The notes under the pieces were generated by a model. It searched no databases. It was not told where the DNA came from and was given only the letters and a program-made list of their open reading frames with translations. Positions 21,378 to 31,565 of a stretch of 64,000 nt of DNA are shown here, piece by piece. Position 1 is the stretch's first letter, and every line of letters starts with the position of its first letter. Source of the DNA: Lithobates sylvaticus. Taxonomy: Eukaryota > Chordata > Amphibia > Anura > Ranidae. Where the stretch lies: positions 609,559,486-609,623,485 of the forward strand of contig CM053029.1 of the NCBI GenBank assembly GCA_028564925.1, in the 5' to 3' direction. A program made the position numbers and the translations under genes.

Positions 21378-21740
21378 CTCTATAGTATCTCTTCCTCTAT
21401 AGTGACTCTTCCTCTATAGTGACTCTTCCTCTATAGTATCTCTTCCTCTATAGTAAATCTTCCTCTATAGTGACTCTTCCTCTATAGTGACTCTTCCTCT
21501 ATAGTATCTCTTCCTCTATAGTGACTCTTCCTCTATAGTATCTCTTCCTCTATAGTGACTCTTCCTCTATAGTATCTCTTCCTCTATAGTGACTCTTCCT
21601 CTATAGTGACTCTTCCTCTATAGTATCTCTTCCTCTATAGTGACTCTTCCTCTATAGTGACTCTTCCTCTATAGTATCTCTTCCTCTATAGTGACTCTTG
21701 CTCTATAGTGACTCTTCCTCTATAGTATCTCTTCCTCTAC
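21378..21740. repeat. 17-bp minisatellite, right block
   Basis: About 21 more units of the 17-bp repeat, starting with the right copy of the hAT duplication (CTCTATAG) and ending at CTCTACAGGTAAG. Confidence 0.97.
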
Positions 21741-22164
21741 AGGTAAGTAAAACGGAGGGGGCTGGGGGGCCGGTCACTGATGCCACCATGCCAGGCTCAC
21801 TGCCTGGGGATTGGCTGAGCTACCCTAAGTATGCAGATCAACCCTCCTGGCCTCCGCCTTTCAGCTTCTAGAAATTTCTCCAAACTTCCAGAATCAGGGG
21901 GAGGCACCAAAGACCTGCCTGTATGAGTCATCCAGCCTGACCTGCAGTAAACCCTGACCCAATTAAGACTCACAAGTTAAACATGAGCCAAAACATAAAT
22001 TTGCCTACACTTACACTAGTAGCACAGTGGAGGGTACAACAACTCAATGAGGGTACAATCCTTTTGCTTGGGATCCATTATTTACCTGCAATGAAAAAGA
22101 AGAAGAGCCGCTATAGAGGAAGAGTCATTCTACCAGCATGTGACATTGGAAGGACCTTTGCAAG
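21741..22164. other. non-repeated interior of mariner-like unit
   Basis: No protein similarity was recognised. One inverted, isolated unit of the 17-bp repeat (CTATAGAGGAAGAGTCAT) occurs near 22112, which suggests that the repeat unit derives from the element's own interior. The stretch ends at the TTAA used by the next element. Confidence 0.5.
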
Positions 22165-23128
22165 TTAACCAGTTCCCGACCGGCGCACACAGATGTACGT
22201 CAGCAGAAATGGCACAGACAGGCAAATGGGCGTACAGGTACATCCCTTTAAATTTGCCGCCGTACAATCGCGCGCGTGTGCCGGTCGGGACCTCCGTGAG
22301 TCCGATCGCAGGTCCCATGGACTCGATCGCCGCGGGGATACCTGCGATCTTCTCACGGTAAGGAAGAACGGGGAGATGCTAACGAAAACAAGCATCTCCC
22401 CGTTGTGTCTAGCAATAGTGTCACTGATCTCTGCTCCCTGTGATTGGAGCAGAGATCAGTGATGTGTAAAACACAGCCACGCCCCATCCCACAGTTAGAA
22501 ACACACCCCTAGGACACAGTTAACCCCTACACTGCCACTTCCTGGTTAACCCCTTTACTGCCAGTGTCATTTACACAGGAATCAGTAGTGATCGCTGTAT
22601 AAATGACAATGGACCCAAAAATGTGTCATAAATGTCCGATGTGTCCGCCATAATGTCGCAGTCACAATAAAAATCGCAGATCGCCGCCATTACTAGTGAA
22701 AAAAAAAATAATTATTAATAAAAATGCCATAAAACTATCCCCTATTTTGTAAACGCTATAACTTTTGCGCAAACCAATCAATAATCGCCTATTGCGATTT
22801 TTTTTACCAAAAATGTGTAGAAGAATACGTATCGGCCTAAACTGAGGGAAAAACATTTTTTTATACATTTTTGGGGGATATTTATTATAGCAAAAAGTAA
22901 AAAAATAATGCATTTTTTTAAAAAATTGACGCTCTTTGTTTGTTTATAGCGCAAAAAATAAAAAACCGCAGAGGTGATCAAATACCACCAAATGAAAGCT
23001 CTATTTGTGGGAAAAAAAATCTATTTTGTTTGGGAGCCACGTCGCACGACCGCGCAATTGTCAGTGCCGAATCGCAAAAAGTGGTCTGGTCTTTGGCCAG
23101 CAAAATGGTCCGGCCTGAAAGTGGTTAA
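22165..23128 (+). mobile_element. TTAA family A element, complete
   Basis: TTAACCAGTTCCCGACCGGC at the left and GGCCTGAAAGTGGTTAA at the right, with TTAA at both ends (22165-22168, 23125-23128). The imperfect inverted termini TTAACCACTTC are typical of this family. The order inside is GC-rich 5' third, CACAGTTAG and CCTACACTGCCACTTCCTGG, TCGCCGCCATTACTAGT, AATCGCCTATTGCGATTTT, and GTGATCAAATACCACC. It has no coding capacity. A TTAA duplication suggests a piggyBac or Kolobok partner; which is not decided by the sequence. Confidence 0.85.
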
Positions 23129-23169
23129 CAAAAAAAGTTTTGCCCGCTATTGCATGACTTTCGGTACAA

Positions 23170-23994
23170 CCCTATGACTTTGTAGAAGCCAAAGCGCTGT
23201 AACCCGGTGCAGTATATCACGGTGCACATTTATAAATCTATTTATTTTGCTGCTCATCCTCTGCCCCCCCAGAACCTTCTTAGGGCTCTTCACACACAGA
23301 TTGGAAGACCTGGTATTAGAGGAACATGTTGGGAGCTCACCGAGCGCCCTCCAGGCCTGGCTGCGGGTAATTAATATTTTGGCCAGCTGGCTCTGTACAC
23401 ACTGAGTGATGACTTTACCTTAGCTGACCTCTCGCTAGGAATAGATGTTGACTACAAATAAGGTGGAAACAATGTAATTGTGTTTATTCAGACCGTGCGA
23501 TAGTTGTCCTGTGTGATAGCGCTGGGTCTTTACAGTTTATATGGAAATTTAAATGCTGCTAACGAGCATTGGGCCAATATCTGCAACAGTAACCACTAGA
23601 GATGTAACCTTTCCGGAAAATTTGAAACCATGTGAAAAAAAAATCCCCCCCCCCCCCCCCCCCTTTTTTTTTTCTGGAAAAAATTTAAACTTTTGGAAAA
23701 ATTGAAAAAAATTTTTTTGTATGGAGTTGTTTTACAAATTGAAAACCATTTTGTTACACTGGGAAGGTAAAATGTATCAAAAAGTATTATGCTTGAAATA
23801 AAAGTGCAGCTTATTCAGTAAATAAACTAAACTTGCTTTTTACTATTTTTTTTTTATTTCAAATGGAAATACAAAGACTGCATATGATAAGAACATTTCA
23901 CCTATACACGAGAACAGGTTAACCCCCCCCCCCCCCCCCCGCATAATAAATGTAAAAGATTCCTGTCAATATTAATTTCCATTTATTGCAGAGA
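23170..23994. other. unique-looking spacer with poly-C tracts
   Basis: No gene or known repeat was recognised. It includes an A-run, a run of about 20 C and a T-run back to back near 23633-23672, and a second C-run near 23923-23940. Homopolymers of this kind are prone to sequencing error. Confidence 0.5.
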
Positions 23995-24215
23995 AAGGGG
24001 GTTCTACAAGGTATTGACTCCGGGGGGCACCATAAATATGACCCCCCCACACACATATTTATTTGTATCATTTTCCTTCCACTTTACAATTATGTGCCAC
24101 TTTGTGTTGGTCTATCACATACAATCTCAATAAAATACATTTACGTTTTTTTGGTTGTAACATGACAAAATGTGGAAAATGTCAAGGGGTATGAATACTT
24201 TTTCACAACACTCTG
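23995..24215 (+). mobile_element. Tc1-like element, 3' end fragment
   Basis: TTGTGTTGGTCTATCACATA, CAATAAAATACATTTACGTT and AAGGGGTATGAATACTTTTT are hallmark pieces of a widespread vertebrate Tc1 3' end. About 220 bp remain, with no transposase. Confidence 0.8.
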
Positions 24216-24263
24216 TGTGTATGTGTTTATTCCTCTGTGAAGAGCTTGATGAACATTATGAAT

Positions 24264-25376
24264 GAATGAATGAATGAATGATTTGTATAGCGCTGCAAAT
24301 GCGAACTGAATCGCCTCAAGGCGCTTGGTCTGTCCTGTGTTGTTCCGGCTTATTAGAAGAGGTGGTCTTGAGTTTTTTCCTGAAGGCCCGATGGTTTTCT
24401 TCCAAGCGGATGTTGGTGGGTAGAGCGTTCCATAGCCGAGGTCCTTGGACTGCAAATCTTCGTTCTCCCTTAGATTTGTAGCGGGCTTTAGGGATGAGAA
24501 GGAGGTTTTGGTTTGTTGATCGGAGGCTGCGATTGGGTATGTATTATTTTATTTTCTCACAAAGGTATTGAGGAGCGTTTCCTTGTGTACATTTGTGGGT
24601 GAGGCAGAGGGTCTTGAATATGATCCGATCCTTTACCGTTAGCCAATGGAGGGTCCTCAGGGATGGGGAGATGGATTCCCAGGGTTTCTTTCCGGTGACT
24701 AGTCTTGCTGCTGTGTTTTGGACGACTTGTAGGCGTGCAATCTGGTAATCAGGTAGTCCTATGTAGAGGGAATTTGCGTAGTCGAGTAGCAAATTGATGA
24801 TAGTTCCAACTACTACTGCTTTCTCCTTTTCTGGAATGAAGGGGATGAGTCTGCGTAGCCGGCGGAGAAGATGATGGGATCCGCTGACTACTGATCCTAT
24901 TTGTGCATCCATAGTCATCTCCGAGTCAAAGATGACTCCGAGGCTTTTGGCTTTGGTGCTTGGAATGATGGTCTGTCCAAGGATGGTGGGGGGTGTCCAT
25001 GGGGTCTTAGTTTTTTTATTTCGGTTTGCGTTGAGGAGCAGAAGTTCTGTTTTCGATCCATTGAGTTTGAGGGAGCTCTTGCTCATCCAGTCATCTATCA
25101 ATGTGAGACATTTTTCTAGTTTCTTTGGTCTTTTTGTCCGGTGATACGGAAGTAAAGTTGAGTATCGTCAGCGTATGAGTGGAAGCATAGATCCGATTTG
25201 CTGATGATTTTGAAGAGTGGACGGAGGTAAATGTTGAAGAGTACTGGTGACAAGGGTGATCCTTGAGGGACTCCATAAGAAATTGCCCGGGTTTCAGAAG
25301 TGAAGACTCCTCGTTTCACTGTCTGCGACCGATTTCCTAAGAAGGAAGCGAGCCATGGAAGATCCTAATCTTCTCT
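24264..25376 (-). pseudogene. L2-like LINE, reverse transcriptase portion
   Basis: On the minus strand 25319-25116 encodes YGVPQGSPLSPVLFNIYLRP and SYADDTQLYF, reverse transcriptase motifs with an intact YADD. 25101-24544 continues in another frame with KLNGSKTELLL, LGVIFDSEMTMDAQI and LRTLHWLTVKDRIIFKTLCL, the thumb and C-terminal part. A frame break therefore lies between 25116 and 25101. The 3' end is a GAATGAATG tail at 24264-24282 preceded by a GCGCTATACAAAT-like signature. The 5' half is absent. L2 is my best clade; related Rex/CR1 groups are possible. Confidence 0.8.
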
Positions 25377-25431
25377 ATAAATGAAGGGATTGTGTATTTT
25401 TGGAAGGCTGTGGTTTGAAACACTTCCTTAC

Positions 25432-25900
25432 TTAAAGCGGAGCTCCGTCCTGGGGGGAAAAAAAATATTTTTTTTTTAAAAGTCAGCAGCTACAAATACT
25501 GCAGCTGCTGACTTTTAAAAATCGGACACTTACCTGTCCCAGGGTCCAGCGATGCGGGGGAACGAGGCCCCCCCTCTTTCCACGAGCCGCTCGCAGCGCC
25601 GGCATTCCTAATGTGGGAACCAGGCTGTGGCTTCACAGCCGGGCACCCACTGCGCATGCGCGAGCGGCGCCGTGCGCCGTGACTTGACGCTCAGTCATCT
25701 GGGACACGTGACAGGTCCCAGATGACTGTGCGGCGCCGAGGGGGAAGTGACGTTTAGCCCGGGCACTGAAGGTGGCAGACTACGAGGGACCCCCTAGCAA
25801 CTGGCATTTGGAGGTGAGTAAAAAAAAATTATTTTTTCCAATTTTTTTTTTTATGATTTTTACGCCCCCTTTTTTTTTTTGGACCGCAACCCCACTTTAA
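25432..25900 (+). mobile_element. TTAA family C element
   Basis: TTAAAGCGGAGCTCCG to CAACCCCACTTTAA, with TTAA at 25432-25435 and 25897-25900. The interior has a 21-bp hairpin (AAAAGTCAGCAGC with its inverse, 25478-25519) and CTTACCTGTCCCAGGGTCCA. A second copy is at 47302-47743. Non-coding. Confidence 0.8.
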
Positions 25901-26235
25901 CCACTTCCAGCCGTCGGCTGGGCAAAACGACGTTACCTTACGTCAGTTCGCCTTTTGAGCACTAGGGGGCACGCATGGGCGTGCCCCTGGCCGGAGCCGA
26001 TGCGAGTGCCCGGCGGGTGCGATGACCACTGGGCACCCTTGATCGCTCGTGACAGAGTGAGAACCGGGATCTGTGTGTGTAAACACGTGGATCCCTGTTC
26101 TCTCAGGGGAGAGGAGACAGATTGTGTGTTCATACTAAGTATGAACACACGATCTCTCTCTCCTCCTAGACAGCCCCCTCCCCCCTACAGTTAGAACTCA
26201 CCTAGGGAACACAGTTAACCCCTTGATTGCCAAAT
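25897..26235 (+). mobile_element. TTAA family A element, 5' part only
   Basis: TTAACCACTTCCAGCCGTCG starts in the TTAA that ends the preceding family C element. GAGCACTAGGGGGCACGC and CACAGTTAACCCCTTGATTG follow. The remaining two thirds of the family are absent. The next 200 bp, to the LINE, show nothing recognisable. Confidence 0.65.
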
Positions 26236-27128
26236 GTATGAAGATCAAGGGGCCTCCTTTTTACCTCATTTGTGCTGATGTGACCTTTGTGATGAGGGTC
26301 CATTAAATAGGGTATTTATAGGCTGTATTGTTGGGTGCTGATGACGGGTCTCCCTATCTTCTGCTTACCACAGACTGAACCATTATTTGAACATTTGTTC
26401 CTGAATACATTTCTTGGGACTATTATCTAAGCCCTGCACCTTTACTATATAATCATTCTTGGGGACTTCAACATCCCTACTAATACTAACACTCCCGCTA
26501 CTTCCAAGCTTCTCAGCCTAACCTCCTCCTTTGACCTGAAGCAATGGATAGACGCCTCTACTCACTCTGAAGGCAATACCCTTGACCTTGTTTTCTCCCA
26601 CCTCTGCACTCCATGCAACCTCTGCCACTATCCTTACCCTCTCTCTGATCACTACCTTATTAGTTTCACTCTCTCCTCCACCTCCTTTACCTCCAACCAC
26701 CTAACAGCTACCCGTTGAAACCTTTGCCATCTTAACCCTTCTCTTCTCTGCTACGACCACCTCTATGACAAAATTGCACCCCTGTCCTTCACTTACTTAG
26801 CCACTTCTGTCTACAACACTTCACTTCTAGCCTCACTGGCCCCCCTCACTACACACAGAATAAGGCCCCGTCCCCTTCAACTTTGGCAAACAGAGGATAC
26901 TAGAAGTCTGAAAAAAACATAGTCGTGCACATGAGCACCTGTGGCATAAGACTAAGCCTCAGGAAGGTTTCAACCAATATAAATCTGCCCTCCAAAAATA
27001 CAATTCCCCCTCCTCACTGCCAAGCAGACCTATTTTATCTCTCTCATTAGCAACTTACCATCCCGTCCCTGTCAACTCTTCTCTACCTTCAACTCTCTAC
27101 TTCGTCTTCCACCCACCAACTCACTCAC

Positions 27129-27735
27129 TTGCCAGGAGATCGCCAATCACTTAAAACAGAAGACTGAAGCAATTTGTGAGAAGATCTCTACTGTACCTTC
27201 CACACTTTGCACTTCATGCCCACAGATACAATCATTACTTCCCTCATTCAACCCCACCACTATAGACGAGGTTGCTAAATTACTACTTGCTAACATCCTG
27301 CTAACAACCTGCCCTCTGGATCCTGTTCCCCCGCAAATGCTACCATCACCCTCTGGCTCCATTCTACACTCTCCAACCCACATCTTCGATCTCTCCCTCT
27401 CTTCTGGCATCTTCCCCAACTCTCTAAAACATGCACTAGTCAGCTCCATACTTAAAAAGCCCTCACTGGACCCAATCAATCTTAACAACCTACGCCCCAT
27501 CTCCTTGCTCCCTTTTTTATCCAAACTCCTTCAACACCTGGTCTACAACCGACTGAGTGACCACCTTGCCCAGAATAGCCTTCTTGGTCCCCTTCAGTCT
27601 GGATTTCGCCCTCAATACTCCACAGAAACTGCTCTCCTGAAACTAACAAATGATCTACTAATGGCCAGAACCAATGAACACTATTCTGTACTCCTACTCC
27701 TGGACCTCTCTGCTGCCTTTGATACGGTTGACCGC
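27129..27735 (+). pseudogene. L2-like reverse transcriptase, N-terminal part
   Basis: The frame reads [76 protein letters not shown] and [13 protein letters not shown]. These are the first reverse transcriptase blocks, with the catalytic Asp in [11 protein letters not shown]. The frame is broken exactly by the hAT insertion, and the next residues (HPLLLQKL) resume at 28596. Confidence 0.85.
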
Positions 27736-28587
27736 CAGTGATGTAAGTAACTGAGTTAAAATAAACGGAGTTACATAACGCAGTTACTTTAGAGGGTAAC
27801 TAGTAATCTAACTGATTACTTTTCCCCTCATGGTAACTCAGTTCCCATTACTTTGGCTTAGTTACCCCAATTACATCTACCGCCACTAGATGGCAGTAGT
27901 GTAATTCCGGTGTCCTGCCGAAAAAGTTCCCCCGCCGGATAAGGACCCCCTGTACTGCGCAGGCACAGCGCTTGCGCAGTACGAAGGACTACGGAGCTTC
28001 CGAAAATTGCCGAACCTAAACAGCTCTGAGTGAACTCTACACCGCGCATGTAATTGTACGAGGCGATGCCGCACGCTCCTGATGCTTGTGTTACTCTGCA
28101 AGGGGCGTCTATCGTGTAAGTAAGGGGCGGGTCTAGTATTACTGTAACCAAGGGGCGCATTTATTATTATTATTATTATGTATCGAGCTCTGCCCATTAA
28201 TTTAACATTCGCCCTCTTCTGTAGCCATCCGCCCCCTTACACGATATAATAATAATAGACCCGCCCCTTACACGATATAATAATAATAGACCCGCCCCTT
28301 GCTTACACGCTATAACACATCTGCCCCTTGGTTAGAGTAATAATAGAGCAGCCCCTTGGTTACACGATATATAACAATAATAATAAATGCGGCCCTTGGT
28401 TACAGTAATACTAGACCCGCCCCTTAGTTACACGTATAGAATATTAAAAAAAAAAAGTCACAGTTACTTTGCTGAGTAACTAATTACTTTTCCAATGTAG
28501 TAACTGAGTTACTAACGCAATTACTTTTTGGGAGAAGTAATTTGTAACTTAACTAATTACTTTTTTAAAGTAAGATGACCAACACTG
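27736..28587. mobile_element. hAT element, 852 bp
   Basis: Starts CAGTGATGTAAGTAACTGAG and ends GATGACCAACACTG, with complementary TAACTNAGTTAC-type subterminal repeats at both ends. Flanks TTGACCGC (27728-27735) and TTGACCAC (28588-28595) are an 8-bp duplication with one mismatch. This matches hAT families whose ends are built of GTTACTTT/TAACTGAG motifs. The middle holds a roughly 30-bp tandem repeat (CCGCCCCTTACACGATATAA) with ATAATAATA runs at 28225-28440. No coding capacity. Confidence 0.85.
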
Positions 28588-29753
28588 TTGACCACCCCCT
28601 CCTCCTCCAAAAACTCCACACCTTTGGTTTCCATGACTGTACTCTTCACTGGTTCTCTTCCTACTTATCTAACCGCACCTTTAGCGTTACTTACAATTCT
28701 ACTTCCTCCTCTCCTCTTCCTTTCTCTGTTGGGGTCCCCCAAGGTTCTGTTCTTGGACCTCTCCTATTTTCAATCTACACCTCCTCCCCGGGTCAACTGA
28801 TAGCCTCCCATGGCTTCCAATACCTTCTCTACGCTGAAGACGCCCAAATCTATTTCTCTACCCCTCAGCTCACTCCTTCAGTCTCTTCACACATCACAAA
28901 TTTACTATCAGATATATCCGTCTGGATGTCACACCACTTCCTCAAACTCAATCTATCCAAAACCGAACTTATCATTTTTTCCTCCCCCACGTGCCTCTTC
29001 CCCCGATCTGTAAAAATCGATGGCACATTTATTGGCCCATACCCACATGCCAAGGTCCTAGGTGTAGTCCTGGACTCTGAACTCTCCTTTAAGCACCACG
29101 TCCAATCACTTTCCAAATCTTGCCACCTCAACCTCCGCAACATCTCCAAAATACGCCCCTTTCTAACCAATGACACCACAAAGCTCCTAATTCACTCCCT
29201 GATTATTTCTCACCTCGACTACCGCAACTCCTTCCTCATTGGCTAACCTCTACATAGTCTATCACCTCTTCAATCAATCATGAATGCTGCTGCCAGACTC
29301 ATCCACCTTACCAACCGCTCAACGTCTGCTACCCCTCTCGACCAATCCCTCCACTGGCTCCCACTCACCCAACAAATTAAATTCAAAATACTAACAACTT
29401 ACAAAGCCAACCACAACTCAGCCCCCAGCTACATCACTGACCTAGTCTCTAAATACCAACCTAATTGTTCTCTTCGTTCCTCTCAAGACCTCCTGCTCTC
29501 TAGCTCCCTCATCACCTCCTCCCATGCTCACCGCCAGGACTTTTCCAGAGCCTCTCCAATCCTATGGAACTCCTTATCCCAATCTGTCCGATTATCTCCT
29601 ACTCCATTAGCTTTTAGACGATCCCCAAAAACCCATCTCTTCAGGGAAGCCTATCCTACCCACACCCAACAACTGTATTTACATTTTCTCCATCTGCTCA
29701 TCCCCCACAGTTATTACCTTTTTTATCACTTGACCCTCCCTTCTAGATTGTAA
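28588..29753 (+). pseudogene. L2-like reverse transcriptase, C-terminal part
   Basis: Continues the [44 protein letters not shown], then [10 protein letters not shown] where YADD is expected, then [14 protein letters not shown] and [17 protein letters not shown] stop interrupts after SFLIG near 29244; the same frame carries on with AARLIHLTNRSTSATPLDQS, LHWLPLTQQIKFKILT and RDFSRASPILWNSL-type sequence to 29753. The changed catalytic motif and the stop mark a dead copy, but one of low divergence. Confidence 0.85.
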
Positions 29754-30006
29754 GCTCTAATGAGCCGGGCCCTCTGATCCCTCCTGTATTGATTTGTATT
29801 GTAAGTGTACTGTCTGCCCCCATGCTGTAAAGCGCTGCGCAAACTGTTGGCGCTATATAAATCCTGTATAATAATAAATCTTGTATAATAATAAAGGAAT
29901 AGAAAAGAATAGAACAGGATATTTTTCTGGATATTTTTACAGAAAATAATAGATTAGAGTAAAACAGAACAGAATAGAAAATAAAATAGGATATAAAAGA
30001 ATAGAA

Positions 30007-30740
30007 TACCGTATATACTCGAGTATAAGCTGAGTTTTTCAGCACATTTTTGAAAGTGCCCCCCTCGGCTTATACTCGAGTCAAGCACTTTTCTGCAGCA
30101 GAGAATGACATTTTCTGACTTTGGGGCCCCGTATCTCGGTCCACTTGGGACTAGGAACCCCAAATTTGGTGTGGAACCAACACTACAACATATCCAAATT
30201 TGGGGTTCCTAGCACCAAGTGGCCCCGAGATACGGGGGCCCCAAAGTCGGTTCGGAAAATGTCATTCTCTGCTGCAGAAAAGTGCTTGACATTTTCTGAC
30301 CCAACTTTGGGGCCCTGTATCTCGGGGCCACTTGGTGCTAGGAGCCCCAAATTTGGTGTGCAAATCCAGTGGAACTAGCACTACAACATATCCAAATGGG
30401 GTTCCTATCACAAAGTGGCCCCGAGATACGGGGGCACCAAAGTCGGTCAACTGTGTTCACCTGCAGCAATGTCATTTCGGGACCCTATGGGAATTTTGGC
30501 TGCAGCAAGAGGGCATCTAGGAACCCTTAACCACCAAGTTTGAAGTTCGGGGGACCTCTGGTTGCAAATGGGCACAGTGAGGCTGAAAATGGGCATTGTT
30601 GACCCTCTTTTCCACTTACAGTAGCTGCACATTTCTCACCCTAGGCTTATACTCGAGTCAATACGTTTTCCCATTTTTTGTGGTAAAATTAGGTGCCTCG
30701 GCTTATATTCGGGTCAGCTTATACTCGAGTATATACGGTA
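30007..30740. mobile_element. TA-flanked element with CTCGAGTATAAGC ends, 734 bp
   Basis: The termini CCGTATATACTCGAGTATAA and their exact inverse are flanked by TA (30007-30008, 30739-30740). Perfect inverted ends and a TA duplication suit Tc1/mariner, but no transposase is present to prove it. The interior is made of alternately inverted modules of about 100 bp built around GGGGCCCCGTATCTCGG, ACTAGGAACCCCAAATTTGG and CATTCTCTGCTGCAGAAAAG. A second, truncated copy is at 48320-49960. Confidence 0.8.
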
Positions 30741-31320
30741 GATTATAACGGTCTTCCGAAATTCCAATTTCGAAATAGAATAAATTTAAATTCAAATAGA
30801 AAAGAATAGAAGAGAAAACAATAGAAAAAAACAATAGACTGGAATAAAATAGAAAGAATATAACTGTCTTCTGAAATTCGAATTTCCAAATAGATTAGAT
30901 AAGAATGAAAAGGAATAGAATAGAAAAGAATAGAATATAATAGAAAAGAATAGAATAGATAAAAACAATAGTATAGTATAAAAAATAAAGGATATAACTG
31001 TCTTCCAAAATTCTAATTTCGAAAAGAATACATTTTAATAGAATAGATTAGAATAGAAAGGAATAGAATAGAAAATAATAGAATAAAATAGAAAAGAATA
31101 TAATAGATAAAAACAATAAGATAGTATAAAAAAGAAAGAATATAACCGTCTTCTGAAATTTGAATTTTAAATAGAATAAATATAAATTCAAATAGAATAG
31201 AAAGGAATAGAATATGGAAGAATATAATAGAAAATAATAAAGTAGAAAAAAAAATAAGAGAGTTTCCGAAATTCGAAAATAATAAATTTAGAATAGAATA
31301 GATTAGAATTGAAAGGAATA

Positions 31321-31565
31321 GAGAAGAAACAAACTGTGTAGAGTGTTCTTTACTGTAAGAGCAGCAAGGATGTGGAATTCCCTTCCACAGGCGGTGGTCT
31401 CAGCGGGGGGCATTGATAGTTTCAAGAAGCTATTAGATAAGCACCTGAATGACCACAACATACAGGGATATACAATGTAATACTGACATATAATCACACA
31501 CATAGGTTGGACTTGAGGGACTTGTGTCTTTTTTCAACCTCATCTACTATGTAACTATGTAAAAA
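31321..31565 (+). pseudogene. LINE ORF2 C-terminal fragment with tail
   Basis: The plus strand encodes RAARMWNSLPQAVVSAGGID and SFKKLLDKHLNDHNIQGYTM, typical of the C-terminus of vertebrate CR1/L2-type ORF2 proteins. It is followed by a 3' UTR with GGTTGGACTTGAGGGACTTG and a CTATGTAACTATGTA tail. It is a short insertion in the A-rich repeat. Confidence 0.65.

Larger units (their letters stand above)
9246..23169. mobile_element. mariner-like inverted-repeat unit, 13.9 kb with nested inserts
   Basis: CCGAAAGTAATGCAAAAGTG from 9251 is matched in inverted form by CCGAAAGTCATGCAATAGCG ending at 23164; about 33 of 37 positions agree, and both continue into GGGCAWAACTTTTT. Both ends are preceded by TA, and TTG lies outside the TA on both sides. 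A TA duplication and this terminus style fit Tc1/mariner. No transposase was recognised. The contents are about 80 bp of left end, 17-bp minisatellite, a nested hAT, more minisatellite, about 420 bp of unique sequence, and a nested TTAA element. The element's own non-repeated sequence is only about 0.5 kb. The long distance between ends makes common origin inferential. Confidence 0.55.
26443..29885 (+). mobile_element. L2-like LINE, 5'-truncated, split by a hAT
   Basis: Begins inside the endonuclease domain with ILGDFNIPTNTN (GDFN motif) and later PLSDHYLISFT (SDH motif), in frame with DLVFSHLC. Stop codons follow near 26717. The reverse transcriptase region starts near 27129, and the 3' end has the L2-type tail (AGATTGTAAGCTCTAATGAG, GCGCTATATAAATCC) with an AATAAT-rich terminus. 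Removing the nested hAT at 27736-28587 leaves about 2.6 kb, so the 5' end is missing. Confidence 0.85.
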
